A stretch of DNA of 64,000 nucleotides, from the IMG/VR virus record IMGVR_UViG_3300026078_000019, positions 1-64,000 of that record; one strand, written 5' to 3'. The position numbers were made by a program, and so were the translations under genes. The stretch is from a virus. How positions within the stretch are numbered: position 1 is the first letter of the stretch; each line of letters opens with the position of its first letter. Below are positions 55,634 to 63,757 of this stretch, piece by piece. Under the pieces are notes generated by a model. It was not told the DNA's origin. It saw only the letters and a list, made by a program, of their open reading frames with translations, and did not search any database.

Positions 55634-55911
55634 GTTCGTTGAAGGACAGTATCCCGCGCACCAGCGCCGAGCCCGCCGCCACGCTTAGCGTGGAGCTGGT
55701 GATCAAGAAGGGCGCCGTACCCTTCTTCAACCAAGAGCTGCGCGCCGTGGCCAAGGTCCCCATCGACCTGCCGGCCGATGGCCAAGACCTCAGCCTCTAC
55801 CTCGAAGAGGCGTGGCGACGCGCTGCCGCCAGCATGAAGATCGAAGCGATGCCCGAGCGGGCTATCAGCCGTCGCAAGCCGGCTGCTCGTAAGAAGCCGC
55901 GCAAGCACTAG
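55621..55911 (+). CDS. Hypothetical protein with basic tail (96 aa)
   Basis: No clear SD precedes ATG 55621. A beta-rich N-terminal part (LSVELVIKKGAVPFFNQELRAV) is followed by a Lys/Arg tail. Not recognised. Confidence 0.7.
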   Translation: MQQVSSLKDSIPRTSAEPAATLSVELVIKKGAVPFFNQELRAVAKVPIDLPADGQDLSLYLEEAWRRAAASMKIEAMPERAISRRKPAARKKPRKH

Positions 55912-55920
55912 GAGGCGATC

Positions 55921-56457
55921 ATGGACGAGAGCATCAAGAGGAGCACGGCTTACATACAGGAGTACATCCGGCGTGGCCTCGAAGGCTACGTCAAGCGCGA
56001 CCCCACGCCGCAAGCTCTGGAGGCAATGAAGGGGACGATCGTCTCGATGCTCGACATCGGCCTGAAGTCCATTTCCGAAGAGAAGGTGGAGGATTGGGGC
56101 GTCGAGGCCTTGTCTGACCCTGAGAACAAGGACAACATCCGCATCACCATCACACCCAAGAGCTTGCTCGCCCGAATGGTCGTGGCGAACATGATCGATC
56201 GGATGAACGGCGTCGAGAAGAGGCCGAACATCATCTTCGAGTTCGAGATCACGGAGGAAGACATGGAGAAGAACGGCAACACCTTCACCCCGGGCGCGCG
56301 CGTCCAGATGCCCCAGAAGCCGGGGGAGAAGAACGCGGCCCCGCCTCGTACCGGAGTCGTCACCGGCGACGTCACGGACGATGGCAAGATGAAGGTGGCC
56401 TGGGACGAGGGAGGCGAGAGCTTCGAAGACCCGGGCACCCTGCGCAACAAGACCTGA
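55921..56457 (+). CDS. Hypothetical protein (178 aa)
   Basis: ATG 55921 has TAGGAGGCGATC. Helical N-terminal half; the C-terminal part reads GVVTGDVTDDGKMKVAWDEG, like a small beta barrel. Not recognised. Confidence 0.75.
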   Translation: MDESIKRSTAYIQEYIRRGLEGYVKRDPTPQALEAMKGTIVSMLDIGLKSISEEKVEDWGVEALSDPENKDNIRITITPKSLLARMVVANMIDRMNGVEKRPNIIFEFEITEEDMEKNGNTFTPGARVQMPQKPGEKNAAPPRTGVVTGDVTDDGKMKVAWDEGGESFEDPGTLRNKT

Positions 56458-56491
56458 TCCTACCCCAGAGAACCCAAGAAGGAGACGATCC

Positions 56492-57241
56492 ATGCCCCAG
56501 AACGATCACAAGCTCGAATCCTTGCGTCAGCAGGCTCACCAGCTCGTCGACGCCCTCTTCGCCGATCTGCCGACGAACTCGGCCGGTGAGCCCATCGACG
56601 CGGTCGGCGTCGTGCAGAAGAAGCACATCGAGCGCACGGGCTCCGACGGGTTCGTCGTCGAGGGCCTCGCGATCCAGGTCAGCGTCGAGTACCGGACACC
56701 GAAGCCGATGCCCAACCCCGACAAGCCGATCCTCATCATGGACGGCCGGCGCAACCTCTACACGCTGGCGGATTCGACGCCGGATCGCATCCTCGGCGTG
56801 TGCAAGAGTCTCCAGGACAGCGGCCTGGACGCACACACGATCGTCGATCGCATCAACGCCGGCCAGCCCTTCGAGACCGATCGCCTGATCGACGAGGTCG
56901 CGCGCGCGACGAACATGCACTTCAAGCCGGTCACGGCGTTGGAGAGTGCGGCTCCGGCACCGGAGACCGCGGATCGGGCCGAGCCTCAGTACCCGCGCAA
57001 GACCATGCTGATCGGCAACCATCTCAGCGAGACGGTCGAGGCCGAGGTCGAGCTGGAGACCGACGGCCGCTATCTCTGCGTGGCGGAGAGCGTGCCGGGC
57101 GTCATGGCTTACGGTGCGACCGACGAGGAAGCGGTGCAGAACACGCAGGTGCTCTATACACAGGTGCTGGCGGATCGCAGCCGTCCGCCGGAGACCTCGG
57201 CGCCGCAGACCGACATGACCAAGGCCGACACGAAGGAGTGA
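56492..57241 (+). CDS. HicB-like protein with N-terminal extension (249 aa)
   Basis: The C-terminal portion (VELETDGRYLCVAESVPGVM, then AYGATDEEAVQNTQVL) is the HicB fold, the antitoxin half of HicAB. The preceding 165 residues are unrelated and contain DGRRNLYTLADSTPDRIL. No HicA toxin lies next to it. It may be an orphan antitoxin-like protein that neutralises host toxins, or a regulator. ATG 56492 has AAGGAGACGATCC. Confidence 0.78.
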   Translation: MPQNDHKLESLRQQAHQLVDALFADLPTNSAGEPIDAVGVVQKKHIERTGSDGFVVEGLAIQVSVEYRTPKPMPNPDKPILIMDGRRNLYTLADSTPDRILGVCKSLQDSGLDAHTIVDRINAGQPFETDRLIDEVARATNMHFKPVTALESAAPAPETADRAEPQYPRKTMLIGNHLSETVEAEVELETDGRYLCVAESVPGVMAYGATDEEAVQNTQVLYTQVLADRSRPPETSAPQTDMTKADTKE

Positions 57242-57244
57242 TCG

Positions 57245-57655
57245 GTGAAGAAGAGACTCCCGCATAACGAGTACGTCTTCGCCGATGGCCGCAAGATCCG
57301 GCTCATCAACGAGGACGTGCTCGTCAAGGTGATGCCGCTCCGAGAGAAGACCTCGGGTGGCATCATCGTACCGAAGACGGTGGGTGATCACGGAGACTCC
57401 GGCATCCACGCGATGGGCGAGGTGCTCGCCTACGGCTTCACCACGTACGGTGGTCGGAAGCTGGAGCATCCGCTCACCCGCATCCCCATCCCCGACCTGG
57501 AGGTCGGCGGTATCGTCGTGTTCATCAAGTGGCTCGCCGAGCAGGAGAGCAACAAGCACATCCGGACCAGCTTCGGCGACGACATCATCCGGATCAAGCT
57601 GCCGTCGGTGTTCTTCACCGCCGACCGCGAGGACGTGGACAAGCTTCTGAGGTGA
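57245..57655 (+). CDS. GroES-like co-chaperonin (136 aa)
   Basis: INEDVLVKVMPLREKTSGGI at residues 21-40 followed by IVPKT matches GroES including the GroEL-contacting mobile loop (KTSGGIIVP). The body then has GEVLAYG and LEVGGIVVFIKWL. It is longer than GroES (about 95 aa) by an insert of about 25 residues and an acidic C-terminal extension, as in T4 gp31-type phage co-chaperonins. It would reprogram host GroEL to fold phage proteins. Start is GTG 57245. Confidence 0.87.
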   Translation: MKKRLPHNEYVFADGRKIRLINEDVLVKVMPLREKTSGGIIVPKTVGDHGDSGIHAMGEVLAYGFTTYGGRKLEHPLTRIPIPDLEVGGIVVFIKWLAEQESNKHIRTSFGDDIIRIKLPSVFFTADREDVDKLLR

Positions 57656-57657
57656 TC

Positions 57658-58059
57658 ATGCTCACGTGGGGATTCATCGCGTTCACGGCTGTGATCTTGT
57701 CCGCTGCGGTATCGTGGCGGTTGATCATGCATCTGGATTCGAAAGAAGAGGGGCGCCGTGCACACGCAGCCAAGCTCCACGACTTCGAGGTGAGGCGGTG
57801 GCAGGCGGCGATGGAGGAGAAGGCGTTGTTCCAGGCGCCAGGCCTGTCGGCGAAGCCGCTTGGCAAGAGACTGGCTCCTGTGCTTCCGATCAAGCCGTCT
57901 ACGAAGATGAGAACGATCCCGCCAGAGATCGAGCGGCAGGTGAAGGAGGTGACGAGCCTGCTCGATATGGCGGAGAAGATGGATCCCGAGACGAGGAAGA
58001 GATTTCTCGCCTCCCATGGGATCGATACCGAGGATCCGCCCGGCTGCGACAACGCGTGA
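57658..58059 (+). CDS. Single-pass membrane protein (133 aa)
   Basis: ATG 57658 follows the co-chaperonin by two bases. Hydrophobic N-terminus (WGFIAFTAVILSAAVSWRLI) then a charged cytoplasmic helix (KEEGRRAHAAKLHDFEVRRW). Not recognised. A terminator follows. Confidence 0.72.
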   Translation: MLTWGFIAFTAVILSAAVSWRLIMHLDSKEEGRRAHAAKLHDFEVRRWQAAMEEKALFQAPGLSAKPLGKRLAPVLPIKPSTKMRTIPPEIERQVKEVTSLLDMAEKMDPETRKRFLASHGIDTEDPPGCDNA

Positions 58060-58062
58060 GGC

Positions 58063-58102
58063 AAGGGACCACAGGCTTCGGCCCGTGGTCCCTTTTCTCT
58101 TT
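58063..58102 (+). terminator. Intrinsic terminator before the tail fibre gene
   Basis: A 10-bp stem AAGGGACCAC/GTGGTCCCTT (58063-58072 with 58085-58094) with a GC loop is followed by TTCTCTTTGC. Confidence 0.85.
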
Positions 58103-58154
58103 GCACCCTGTAGGGACTTCGGGTTGACGGGGGTCTTCTGCTATGCTCGTCGGC

Positions 58155-60557
58155 ATGGCGGCACAGTTCAGGATCGATCAAGCGACCCCCGGATCCGGAA
58201 CGCCGGATGTCACACGTCACGATCTCGTTCCGGGCGAGGTCATCACACTCGTCGCGACCTCTCCGGCCCCCGGACCCGGCGTCAGCTATACGTGGGAGCT
58301 GCTGGACGTCGTGGGATCTGCCGCGACGCTGTCGGCGACCACCGGCACGTCGGTGACCATCGGACCGTTCGGTGACATCACGCCACCGTGCGCCTTCCGG
58401 ATCCAGCTCACTGCCAACGACGGCGTCACGATCACCAAGTCGGTACGTATCGCCTCGGTTCGGACGGTCGCTGCCGGGCTGCGGGCCCTCGTGTTCTCGG
58501 AGTCTGCGCCTCCGGGAGCGACGCTCAATGCGCACAACCCTGCCCTCAGCGAAGACAACGCCTTCTACGCCGATCTCGCTGGTCGCGGGATCTCCGCGCA
58601 GAACTGGCGCGACTGGGCGGAGTGGGTGTGGGAGATCACCAACGCAGTCGAGGCGGTGGCCGCAGGTGGTGGTGGCGGCGGATCCGACACCAGCGACAAC
58701 TTCATCGGCGCCGGGGACGGCTGGATCAGCTCACCCGAAAACATCGGCGTACAGTTCGCGGCGTTGCCGTACTTCGACTCCGTCGGCGTGGTTGGCTTCG
58801 CGCTGCCGGGCTCGGACTGTTTCGTCATCAAGCCGGGTTGGGGCCGCATGCTCGGCCCCTCGGGCCCGCTGGTCCTCGAATGGCGTGCGATGTTTCCCAT
58901 CGATCAGACGCAGACCACGTCGGATACGCAGTGCCATTACGCTTTCGGCGTCGGAGGCGGAATCGGAGACAGCGGCGTCACGAACGCTATCCTCTTCTCT
59001 GCGAACTGGGCGGAGTCCGCTCGATCGTGGTCGCTGGTCACCATCCGGAACACGGTCCTCCACGACGAGCCCATCACACTCGACATCGGGGACAGCGTCT
59101 ACTTCAACGTCCGCCTCACGATCAAGACGACTGGGACGAAGGTCGAGATCAGCCTGGAGGATGATCCCTTCACGACGCTGCTCGACAGTTCGTACGCTCC
59201 GATCCACGACGCCTACGTCCCGTTCTTCACCGGCAAGCTCGATGGCGATGTTCAGCGCTACGTCATGGTGGATCGGGTCGACTGGAGCGGCCCGAGCACC
59301 GCGGCTGGATTCGCGGGCTCTCTGCCCGATCCACCGGCATGGCCGGCGGGCGGCGGGGTCACGGAGGGTGCCGTTCGTTCGGCACTGGCGTCGTCTACTG
59401 GCGACGTTTCGGTCAACGGCCACAAGATCGTCAACCTGTCGGGTCCCTCCAGCGGCAGTGACGCCGCGAACAAGAACTACGCCGATAGCGCAGCAGCGAG
59501 TGCCGCCAACACCGCGGCCAATGATCCCTCCAACATCCAGAACGCGATCCACAGCGCTTCGGTCGACTTCGACTTCAACGGCCACAAGATCACCAACATC
59601 GCTGGGGGCGTCTCTCTGCAAGACGCGGTCAACCTCGGGCAGACCAACAACATGTTCCTCGACGGGGCCAACCTCGTCTCGCTGGCCTCTCATCTGACGG
59701 GCCCGGCCGCCTTCGCCGGTCAGCAGCTTCGGAATGTCGCTGATCCCTCTTCGGCGCAGGACGTCGCGACGAAGAACTACGTCGACACCCACGTGGGCAG
59801 TCCGGTGATCTGGAGGTGGAACGAGTCCGATGCTTCGCAGTTCACCGTGGGCTGGGATACGCTCAGCAGCGGTTCGCTCACGATGAGCATGGTAACGGGC
59901 CGTGAAGGTCCTCGCCTCCGCATCGCGTTCCCGACGAAGCTCACGGGCAATCAGCTCGCCACGATCTACATCAACGACCTGACCCTGCCGCTGGTGCACA
60001 CGGATGTGCGCCGTTTCATCTTCCAGTTCCGTTTGGTGGGTGTCGCCGACTTCACGCACTACACCGAGTGGTACTCGATGGGCCCGTCGATGCTGATGAA
60101 CAAGGCATCGGGTCTCAGCCATTTTGCGGCTTGTGCTCAGGCCCAGGTCGGTACCGCGACTCGCGGGGCGTTGGTCGAGGGAGCGGCAGGTGCCTTCATC
60201 TCCAACGGTACGCCGTCGTGGATCAACATCGGTGGCCTGATGTCGTCGGCAGACGAGCGGTCGTTGGTCGTTCCCTTCCGCTCGACGATGGTTCAGCGCC
60301 ACCCTTCGGGGGGCAAGCCGCAGTGGAAGTGCGAGCACTACGCCGACTTCCCTGGTTCCAGCTCTGGCGCTCATCTCTTCGATTTCGCCACCGATCAGAA
60401 GTATGCCGCTGACAAGGGCTCGGCCCTCAGCTCGAACTGGATCGGCGCGACGCTCGACACCGTGGGCTTCTCGTTCCTCGGCGCGACCGGCACAACCTCG
60501 AACTATTACTTCGAGATCGATCAGATGTGCGTTCTGAAGCATCCGATGGATCTCTGA
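58155..60557 (+). CDS. Tail fibre protein (800 aa)
   Basis: The N-terminal 110 residues look like an Ig/PKD-type domain (PGEVITLVATSPAPG...). The middle is a beta-rich part, followed by repeated fibre motifs NGHKIVNLSGP...DAANKNYAD, NGHKITNIAGG...QDAV and QLRNVADP...DVATKNYVD, the hallmark of phage tail fibres and tip proteins. The C-terminus ends with a jelly-roll-like region. It recognises the host surface. The start may be ATG 58143 or 58155; TATGCT lies 8 bases before 58155, so the message may be leaderless. Confidence 0.85.
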   Translation: MAAQFRIDQATPGSGTPDVTRHDLVPGEVITLVATSPAPGPGVSYTWELLDVVGSAATLSATTGTSVTIGPFGDITPPCAFRIQLTANDGVTITKSVRIASVRTVAAGLRALVFSESAPPGATLNAHNPALSEDNAFYADLAGRGISAQNWRDWAEWVWEITNAVEAVAAGGGGGGSDTSDNFIGAGDGWISSPENIGVQFAALPYFDSVGVVGFALPGSDCFVIKPGWGRMLGPSGPLVLEWRAMFPIDQTQTTSDTQCHYAFGVGGGIGDSGVTNAILFSANWAESARSWSLVTIRNTVLHDEPITLDIGDSVYFNVRLTIKTTGTKVEISLEDDPFTTLLDSSYAPIHDAYVPFFTGKLDGDVQRYVMVDRVDWSGPSTAAGFAGSLPDPPAWPAGGGVTEGAVRSALASSTGDVSVNGHKIVNLSGPSSGSDAANKNYADSAAASAANTAANDPSNIQNAIHSASVDFDFNGHKITNIAGGVSLQDAVNLGQTNNMFLDGANLVSLASHLTGPAAFAGQQLRNVADPSSAQDVATKNYVDTHVGSPVIWRWNESDASQFTVGWDTLSSGSLTMSMVTGREGPRLRIAFPTKLTGNQLATIYINDLTLPLVHTDVRRFIFQFRLVGVADFTHYTEWYSMGPSMLMNKASGLSHFAACAQAQVGTATRGALVEGAAGAFISNGTPSWINIGGLMSSADERSLVVPFRSTMVQRHPSGGKPQWKCEHYADFPGSSSGAHLFDFATDQKYAADKGSALSSNWIGATLDTVGFSFLGATGTTSNYYFEIDQMCVLKHPMDL

Positions 60558-60587
60558 GTTCGATCAACGCCTCATTGGGAGCTGGGT

Positions 60588-61025
60588 ATGGAAGAGGCAG
60601 AGCAGATCCACAATGCCACAGGTCAACTGTTGCAGTATGGCGTTCTGGGCATCGTTGTCATCGCGTTCGCGGTGGTTATCGTATTCCTCTGGCGCTGGTC
60701 GACGGCGCAGCAGGAGAAGCTCTACGGCAAGATCGACGAAGCGCAGCAGGGACGCCTCAAGGACGCAGCCGAACACCAGGCGAAAGTCGAAGCCCTGACC
60801 AAGCAGTGCTCGGCGGAGATGGCTGAGCTAAACCGAGAGCGTCGGAAGGACATCGAGGCGAGCCAAGAGAAGTTCGTTGACTTGCTGAAGCAGACCACCA
60901 GCGTTCTGAACAACACAGCGATCATGCTCGAAGGAATGAAAGACACCGTATCGGAGGCGAAGAACGCGATGCGCGAGATCGCAGAAGACTTGCGCAACAT
61001 GAGGAGGAACGATCATGGCCGATGA
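60588..61025 (+). CDS. Membrane protein with long coiled coil (145 aa)
   Basis: One transmembrane helix (VLGIVVIAFAVVIVFLW, near 19-35) is followed by about 100 residues of helix (EKLYGKIDEAQQGRLKDAAE...). An N-out, C-in anchor with a long coil is a possible spanin or holin-regulator design. Sits right after the tail fibre. ATG 60588 has GGGAGCTGGGT. Confidence 0.72.
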   Translation: MEEAEQIHNATGQLLQYGVLGIVVIAFAVVIVFLWRWSTAQQEKLYGKIDEAQQGRLKDAAEHQAKVEALTKQCSAEMAELNRERRKDIEASQEKFVDLLKQTTSVLNNTAIMLEGMKDTVSEAKNAMREIAEDLRNMRRNDHGR

Positions 61026-61242
61026 GACCAAGCGCCGCGAAGACGACACGATTCGCCGCACCATGGTGGACTCCATGGAACATGCGGCGAGCGACATCCC
61101 CGACGCCATACAGCGCGTCGCCAACGCGGCGGAGAGCGTGAGGAAGGAGGGCCGTTTGCTCCGCATGGAGAGCCGGAAGGTGCGCAACAGCCGCCCCGGT
61201 CTTCTTCGTCCGGAGATCAAGACTGGCGGTTCGTCCAAGTAG
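61015..61242 (+). CDS. Hypothetical basic helical protein (75 aa)
   Basis: Overlaps the preceding gene by 11 bases. A charged helix (TKRREDDTIRRTMVDSMEHA) with a basic tail. Not recognised. Confidence 0.7.
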   Translation: MADETKRREDDTIRRTMVDSMEHAASDIPDAIQRVANAAESVRKEGRLLRMESRKVRNSRPGLLRPEIKTGGSSK

Positions 61243-61259
61243 TGGGGTAAGCTCGGGCG

Positions 61260-62918
61260 GTGCCCGCCACCTTCCCCAACCGACGCTGCACCTGCGGCTA
61301 CACGCGCTTCGCCACAAGACGGCGTCGCGATGCGGTAGCCGTTGATCGTTGGATGGAGTTCTTCACGCCTTCGGGCGTCGGTAGCACGCCGGTCGGCAGC
61401 ACCCTCGGCGGTAGTGGTACGACGTCGTGGGGCCTGTTCAGCTCGACGCTGAACGCCGTCGCCAACGTGACGAGCTGCGAGAGCTGCGGACGAGAGCGCA
61501 GCGAAGTCCGTCTGGGCGGCATCGCACTCTTCGCCAGTTACACCGAGAACGGGCAGATCTTCGTGGTGGGCAGCGATGTGACGCCGCCGGTGACCTGCTT
61601 CAGCGTGCGCTGGGATGGGCCGAGCGGCAGCAGCTTCGTCACCAGCCTGAGCTTGGTGCCTGCGCTCCCCCCGGCGATCAGTACGATGGTCGTTCCGTCG
61701 CAGACAGCGCCGACGCCTCCGGCTGGAGCACAGCTCGCCACGTCGTTGCTCGTCGCCGCGCTTCCCGAGGTCGACGTCACCGGGCTCTACACCGCAACTC
61801 TGGTGGATCGATGCGGTGGCATCGAGACGCCGCTGGACACGTTCTCGCTGGAGGCTCCGCCCATGATCCATTCTCCGTTCGACGCCGACCTGGGTGGCGC
61901 GCCCCGCGCCTGGATCGACCGTGCCGCCGGTCGCGTTCCTGGTGCACAGCCGGGCAGCGGTTCTCGCGCCAGCATCCCGTTCGACAAGTGCGCCGCCGTG
62001 ATCGAGTACGACGCGCGCCGTGGCACGCTGCCGGCGGCTCAGGGGTTCACGCATGCGGGCAGCGGGTCCGCCGGCAACTTCCAGCTCATCGAGGGCGGAG
62101 TGCTGCATGGCGTCACCACTTCGACGCTGCCCTCGTACTTCGCCAAGCAGCTCACCTTGTCTGCCGATCCCGGCGAGGTGCACAGCTACGCCGAAGCTCT
62201 TGTGATCGCGGGCACCCACACCAGCCCGAGCGACGGCCTCGTCTTCGACGGCCGCTACACCGCCACACCCAGCGGAGCGTTCCAGGGAGTGCGCTACGCG
62301 CTCGTGGTCCCGAACCAGTGGCGCACCACCAAGCTTGACTCCAGCTCCGACAACGCCGTCGCCGGTCGTGCCGATGGCTGGACCCGCTTCGCCACCTCCC
62401 ACATCGCGGGTTCGCCCGCCCACGACCAGCAGTGGATCGAAGAGCAAAGCGCGTACGTCGCGCAGCTCTACGGTACGACCGGTACCAATGCGGCGATCGT
62501 CTGCCAGATGATCTTCGGCGACATCAACGGCAGCGGCATCGACGCGCTGGTCCGCAACGCGATCGTGTCTCTGGGAGGTCGCTTCATCCGTGCAGGCTGG
62601 TCGAGCTTCACGCAGGTGAGCAATCCGGTGATCAGGCTCTACCTGACCGCCGATGCGAATGGATCGGCCTCGAAGACGGCGCGGTTCCGCATCAGCTATG
62701 GCACAGGCACCGGCAACCCCTACGCCGCGCTGACCGTTACGGCCGAGGCCACCGTGGCGTTCACCACCGCGAACATCGTGTACGAGGTGCCCTTCCAGCT
62801 CAGCGCGCTGACCCCCAACTCCCCGTTCTGGTTCACCGTGGAGCGCGTCTGGGATCACGGCGACGACAAGCTCACCGCCACCGCTCACCTGCTTCAGGCC
62901 ACGGTCCGATCGGTATGA
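61260..62918 (+). CDS. Large structural-type protein with N-terminal Cys cluster (552 aa)
   Basis: GTG 61260 has no SD; GTAAGCT lies just upstream. The first 15 residues contain RCTCGYTR, and another CESCGRER lies near 78, a possible zinc site. From 85 on it is Ser/Thr/Ala/Gly rich and beta (VVGSDVTPPVTCFSVRWDGP), typical of virion adhesins or tail-tip proteins. It follows the fibre and membrane genes, so a virion role is likely. Confidence 0.72.
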   Translation: MPATFPNRRCTCGYTRFATRRRRDAVAVDRWMEFFTPSGVGSTPVGSTLGGSGTTSWGLFSSTLNAVANVTSCESCGRERSEVRLGGIALFASYTENGQIFVVGSDVTPPVTCFSVRWDGPSGSSFVTSLSLVPALPPAISTMVVPSQTAPTPPAGAQLATSLLVAALPEVDVTGLYTATLVDRCGGIETPLDTFSLEAPPMIHSPFDADLGGAPRAWIDRAAGRVPGAQPGSGSRASIPFDKCAAVIEYDARRGTLPAAQGFTHAGSGSAGNFQLIEGGVLHGVTTSTLPSYFAKQLTLSADPGEVHSYAEALVIAGTHTSPSDGLVFDGRYTATPSGAFQGVRYALVVPNQWRTTKLDSSSDNAVAGRADGWTRFATSHIAGSPAHDQQWIEEQSAYVAQLYGTTGTNAAIVCQMIFGDINGSGIDALVRNAIVSLGGRFIRAGWSSFTQVSNPVIRLYLTADANGSASKTARFRISYGTGTGNPYAALTVTAEATVAFTTANIVYEVPFQLSALTPNSPFWFTVERVWDHGDDKLTATAHLLQATVRSV

Positions 62919-63247
62919 TGAAGGAGCGAGAGAAGCGGCTCGAACTGCTGACGCAGGCCGACCCGCATTGGGCCTCGGAGAACGGGCGTGTTGGTGTCGT
63001 GATGGTCTTCGAGTGTCCGATTCACGATCACTACCTCAGCGTACCGCTGCGTCATCCGCTCGACGGTGGCCCGGCTCTCACGAACTGGTTCCCGAGCGGC
63101 GCGACGTGGGAGATGACGGGCGATCGGAACGACTTCAGCACGCTGACGTTCGCTCCGAGCATTCACGTCGAGGGCGGCGAGAAGGGGTGTGAGTGGCACG
63201 GCTTCATCCAGAACGGCCGCTTCGTGCATTGCGGGGATTCGCGATGA
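62915..63247 (+). CDS. DUF6527-like protein (110 aa)
   Basis: The closing pattern LTFAPSIH...CEWHGFIQNGRF resembles DUF6527 proteins (S-I, then C-x-x-H-x-x-I-x-x-G). Preceding residues have ECPIHDHYLSVPLRH. It may bind a metal through Cys/His. Start ATG 62915 or 62918 overlaps the previous stop. Function unknown. Confidence 0.72.
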   Translation: MMKEREKRLELLTQADPHWASENGRVGVVMVFECPIHDHYLSVPLRHPLDGGPALTNWFPSGATWEMTGDRNDFSTLTFAPSIHVEGGEKGCEWHGFIQNGRFVHCGDSR

Positions 63248-63522
63248 GGCTCGTTCAGATCAGAGATGGCGCGTTGGAGATTCGGTGGACCTGGCTGCCG
63301 TACTGGCTGGCGGTGAACCCCCGGCTCAAGACCGAGTTGGAGCGCGAGCTGCGGGACGCCGTGCTGCTTCAAGGCGTCACCACCGCCGACCACGACCTCG
63401 AAGCGATGCACGAATGGGTGCTGGTGCGCCTCCAGGCCCTCTTCCCCGCCTTCCCCGGGCTCAAGGACTACCTCGCCGGGCTCCAGAACCTGCGCGAGCC
63501 TACGGGCGCCGCACCGACGTAG
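63244..63522 (+). CDS. Hypothetical protein (92 aa)
   Basis: ATG 63244 overlaps the previous stop. Aromatic start (LEIRWTWLPYWLAVNPRLK) then a helical region. Not recognised. Confidence 0.72.
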   Translation: MRLVQIRDGALEIRWTWLPYWLAVNPRLKTELERELRDAVLLQGVTTADHDLEAMHEWVLVRLQALFPAFPGLKDYLAGLQNLREPTGAAPT

Positions 63523-63562
63523 TTGACGGTCATGTGTATTCCTTGTATTCCTACGAATACAC
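63523..63562 (+). promoter_or_regulatory. Host-type promoter with TGTATTC operator
   Basis: TTGACG (63523-63528), 17 bases, TATTCC (63546-63551), then the ATG 11 bases further. TGTATTC occurs at 63535-63541 and 63544-63550, and GAATACAC (63555-63562) is the inverted repeat of GTGTATTC (63534-63541). Likely an autoregulated operator for the downstream ribbon-helix-helix gene. Confidence 0.75.
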
Positions 63563-63757
63563 ATGCCCCGTGGAGACAAGAAGACGCCTCCGACGACCGT
63601 GCGGTTCTTGCCCGATCTGCACGAGTTCATCCGCGAGCAGGCGGCACACCATCCTCGGGGGCAGAGCGGCGTCATCAACGACGCCATGGCGCACTACATG
63701 CGCCACATCAAAGAGCACGGAAGCAAGATCATGAAGACGATCGCGGGGAATCGATGA
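63563..63757 (+). CDS. Ribbon-helix-helix DNA-binding regulator (64 aa)
   Basis: TTVRFLPDLHEFIREQAAHH near residues 10-29 is the strand-helix start, and GQSGVINDAMAHYMRHIKEH gives the second helix, matching Arc/CopG-type RHH repressors that bind DNA as dimers. Its promoter carries inverted and direct TGTATTC repeats, so it is probably an autorepressor; the promoter at 40033 is a second probable target. Confidence 0.83.
   Translation: MPRGDKKTPPTTVRFLPDLHEFIREQAAHHPRGQSGVINDAMAHYMRHIKEHGSKIMKTIAGNR

Noticed and set aside
58123-58146. TTGACG-TATGCT promoter before the tail fibre
   Set aside because: The two boxes are only 12 bases apart. The TATGCT may still be a -10, but I cannot pair it with a -35 at the proper distance.
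58372-59697. Long ORF in a second frame over the tail fibre (441 codons)
   Set aside because: Ser/Arg-rich shadow of the fibre frame without an SD; high GC makes long open shadows common here.
58731-60542. Long minus-strand ORF opposite the tail fibre (603 codons)
   Set aside because: Arg/Glu/Val-rich antisense reading with no SD or protein-like motifs.
60828-62888. Long minus-strand ORF (686 codons) opposite the structural gene
   Set aside because: Composition of an antisense shadow; the plus frame has proper protein character and packing.
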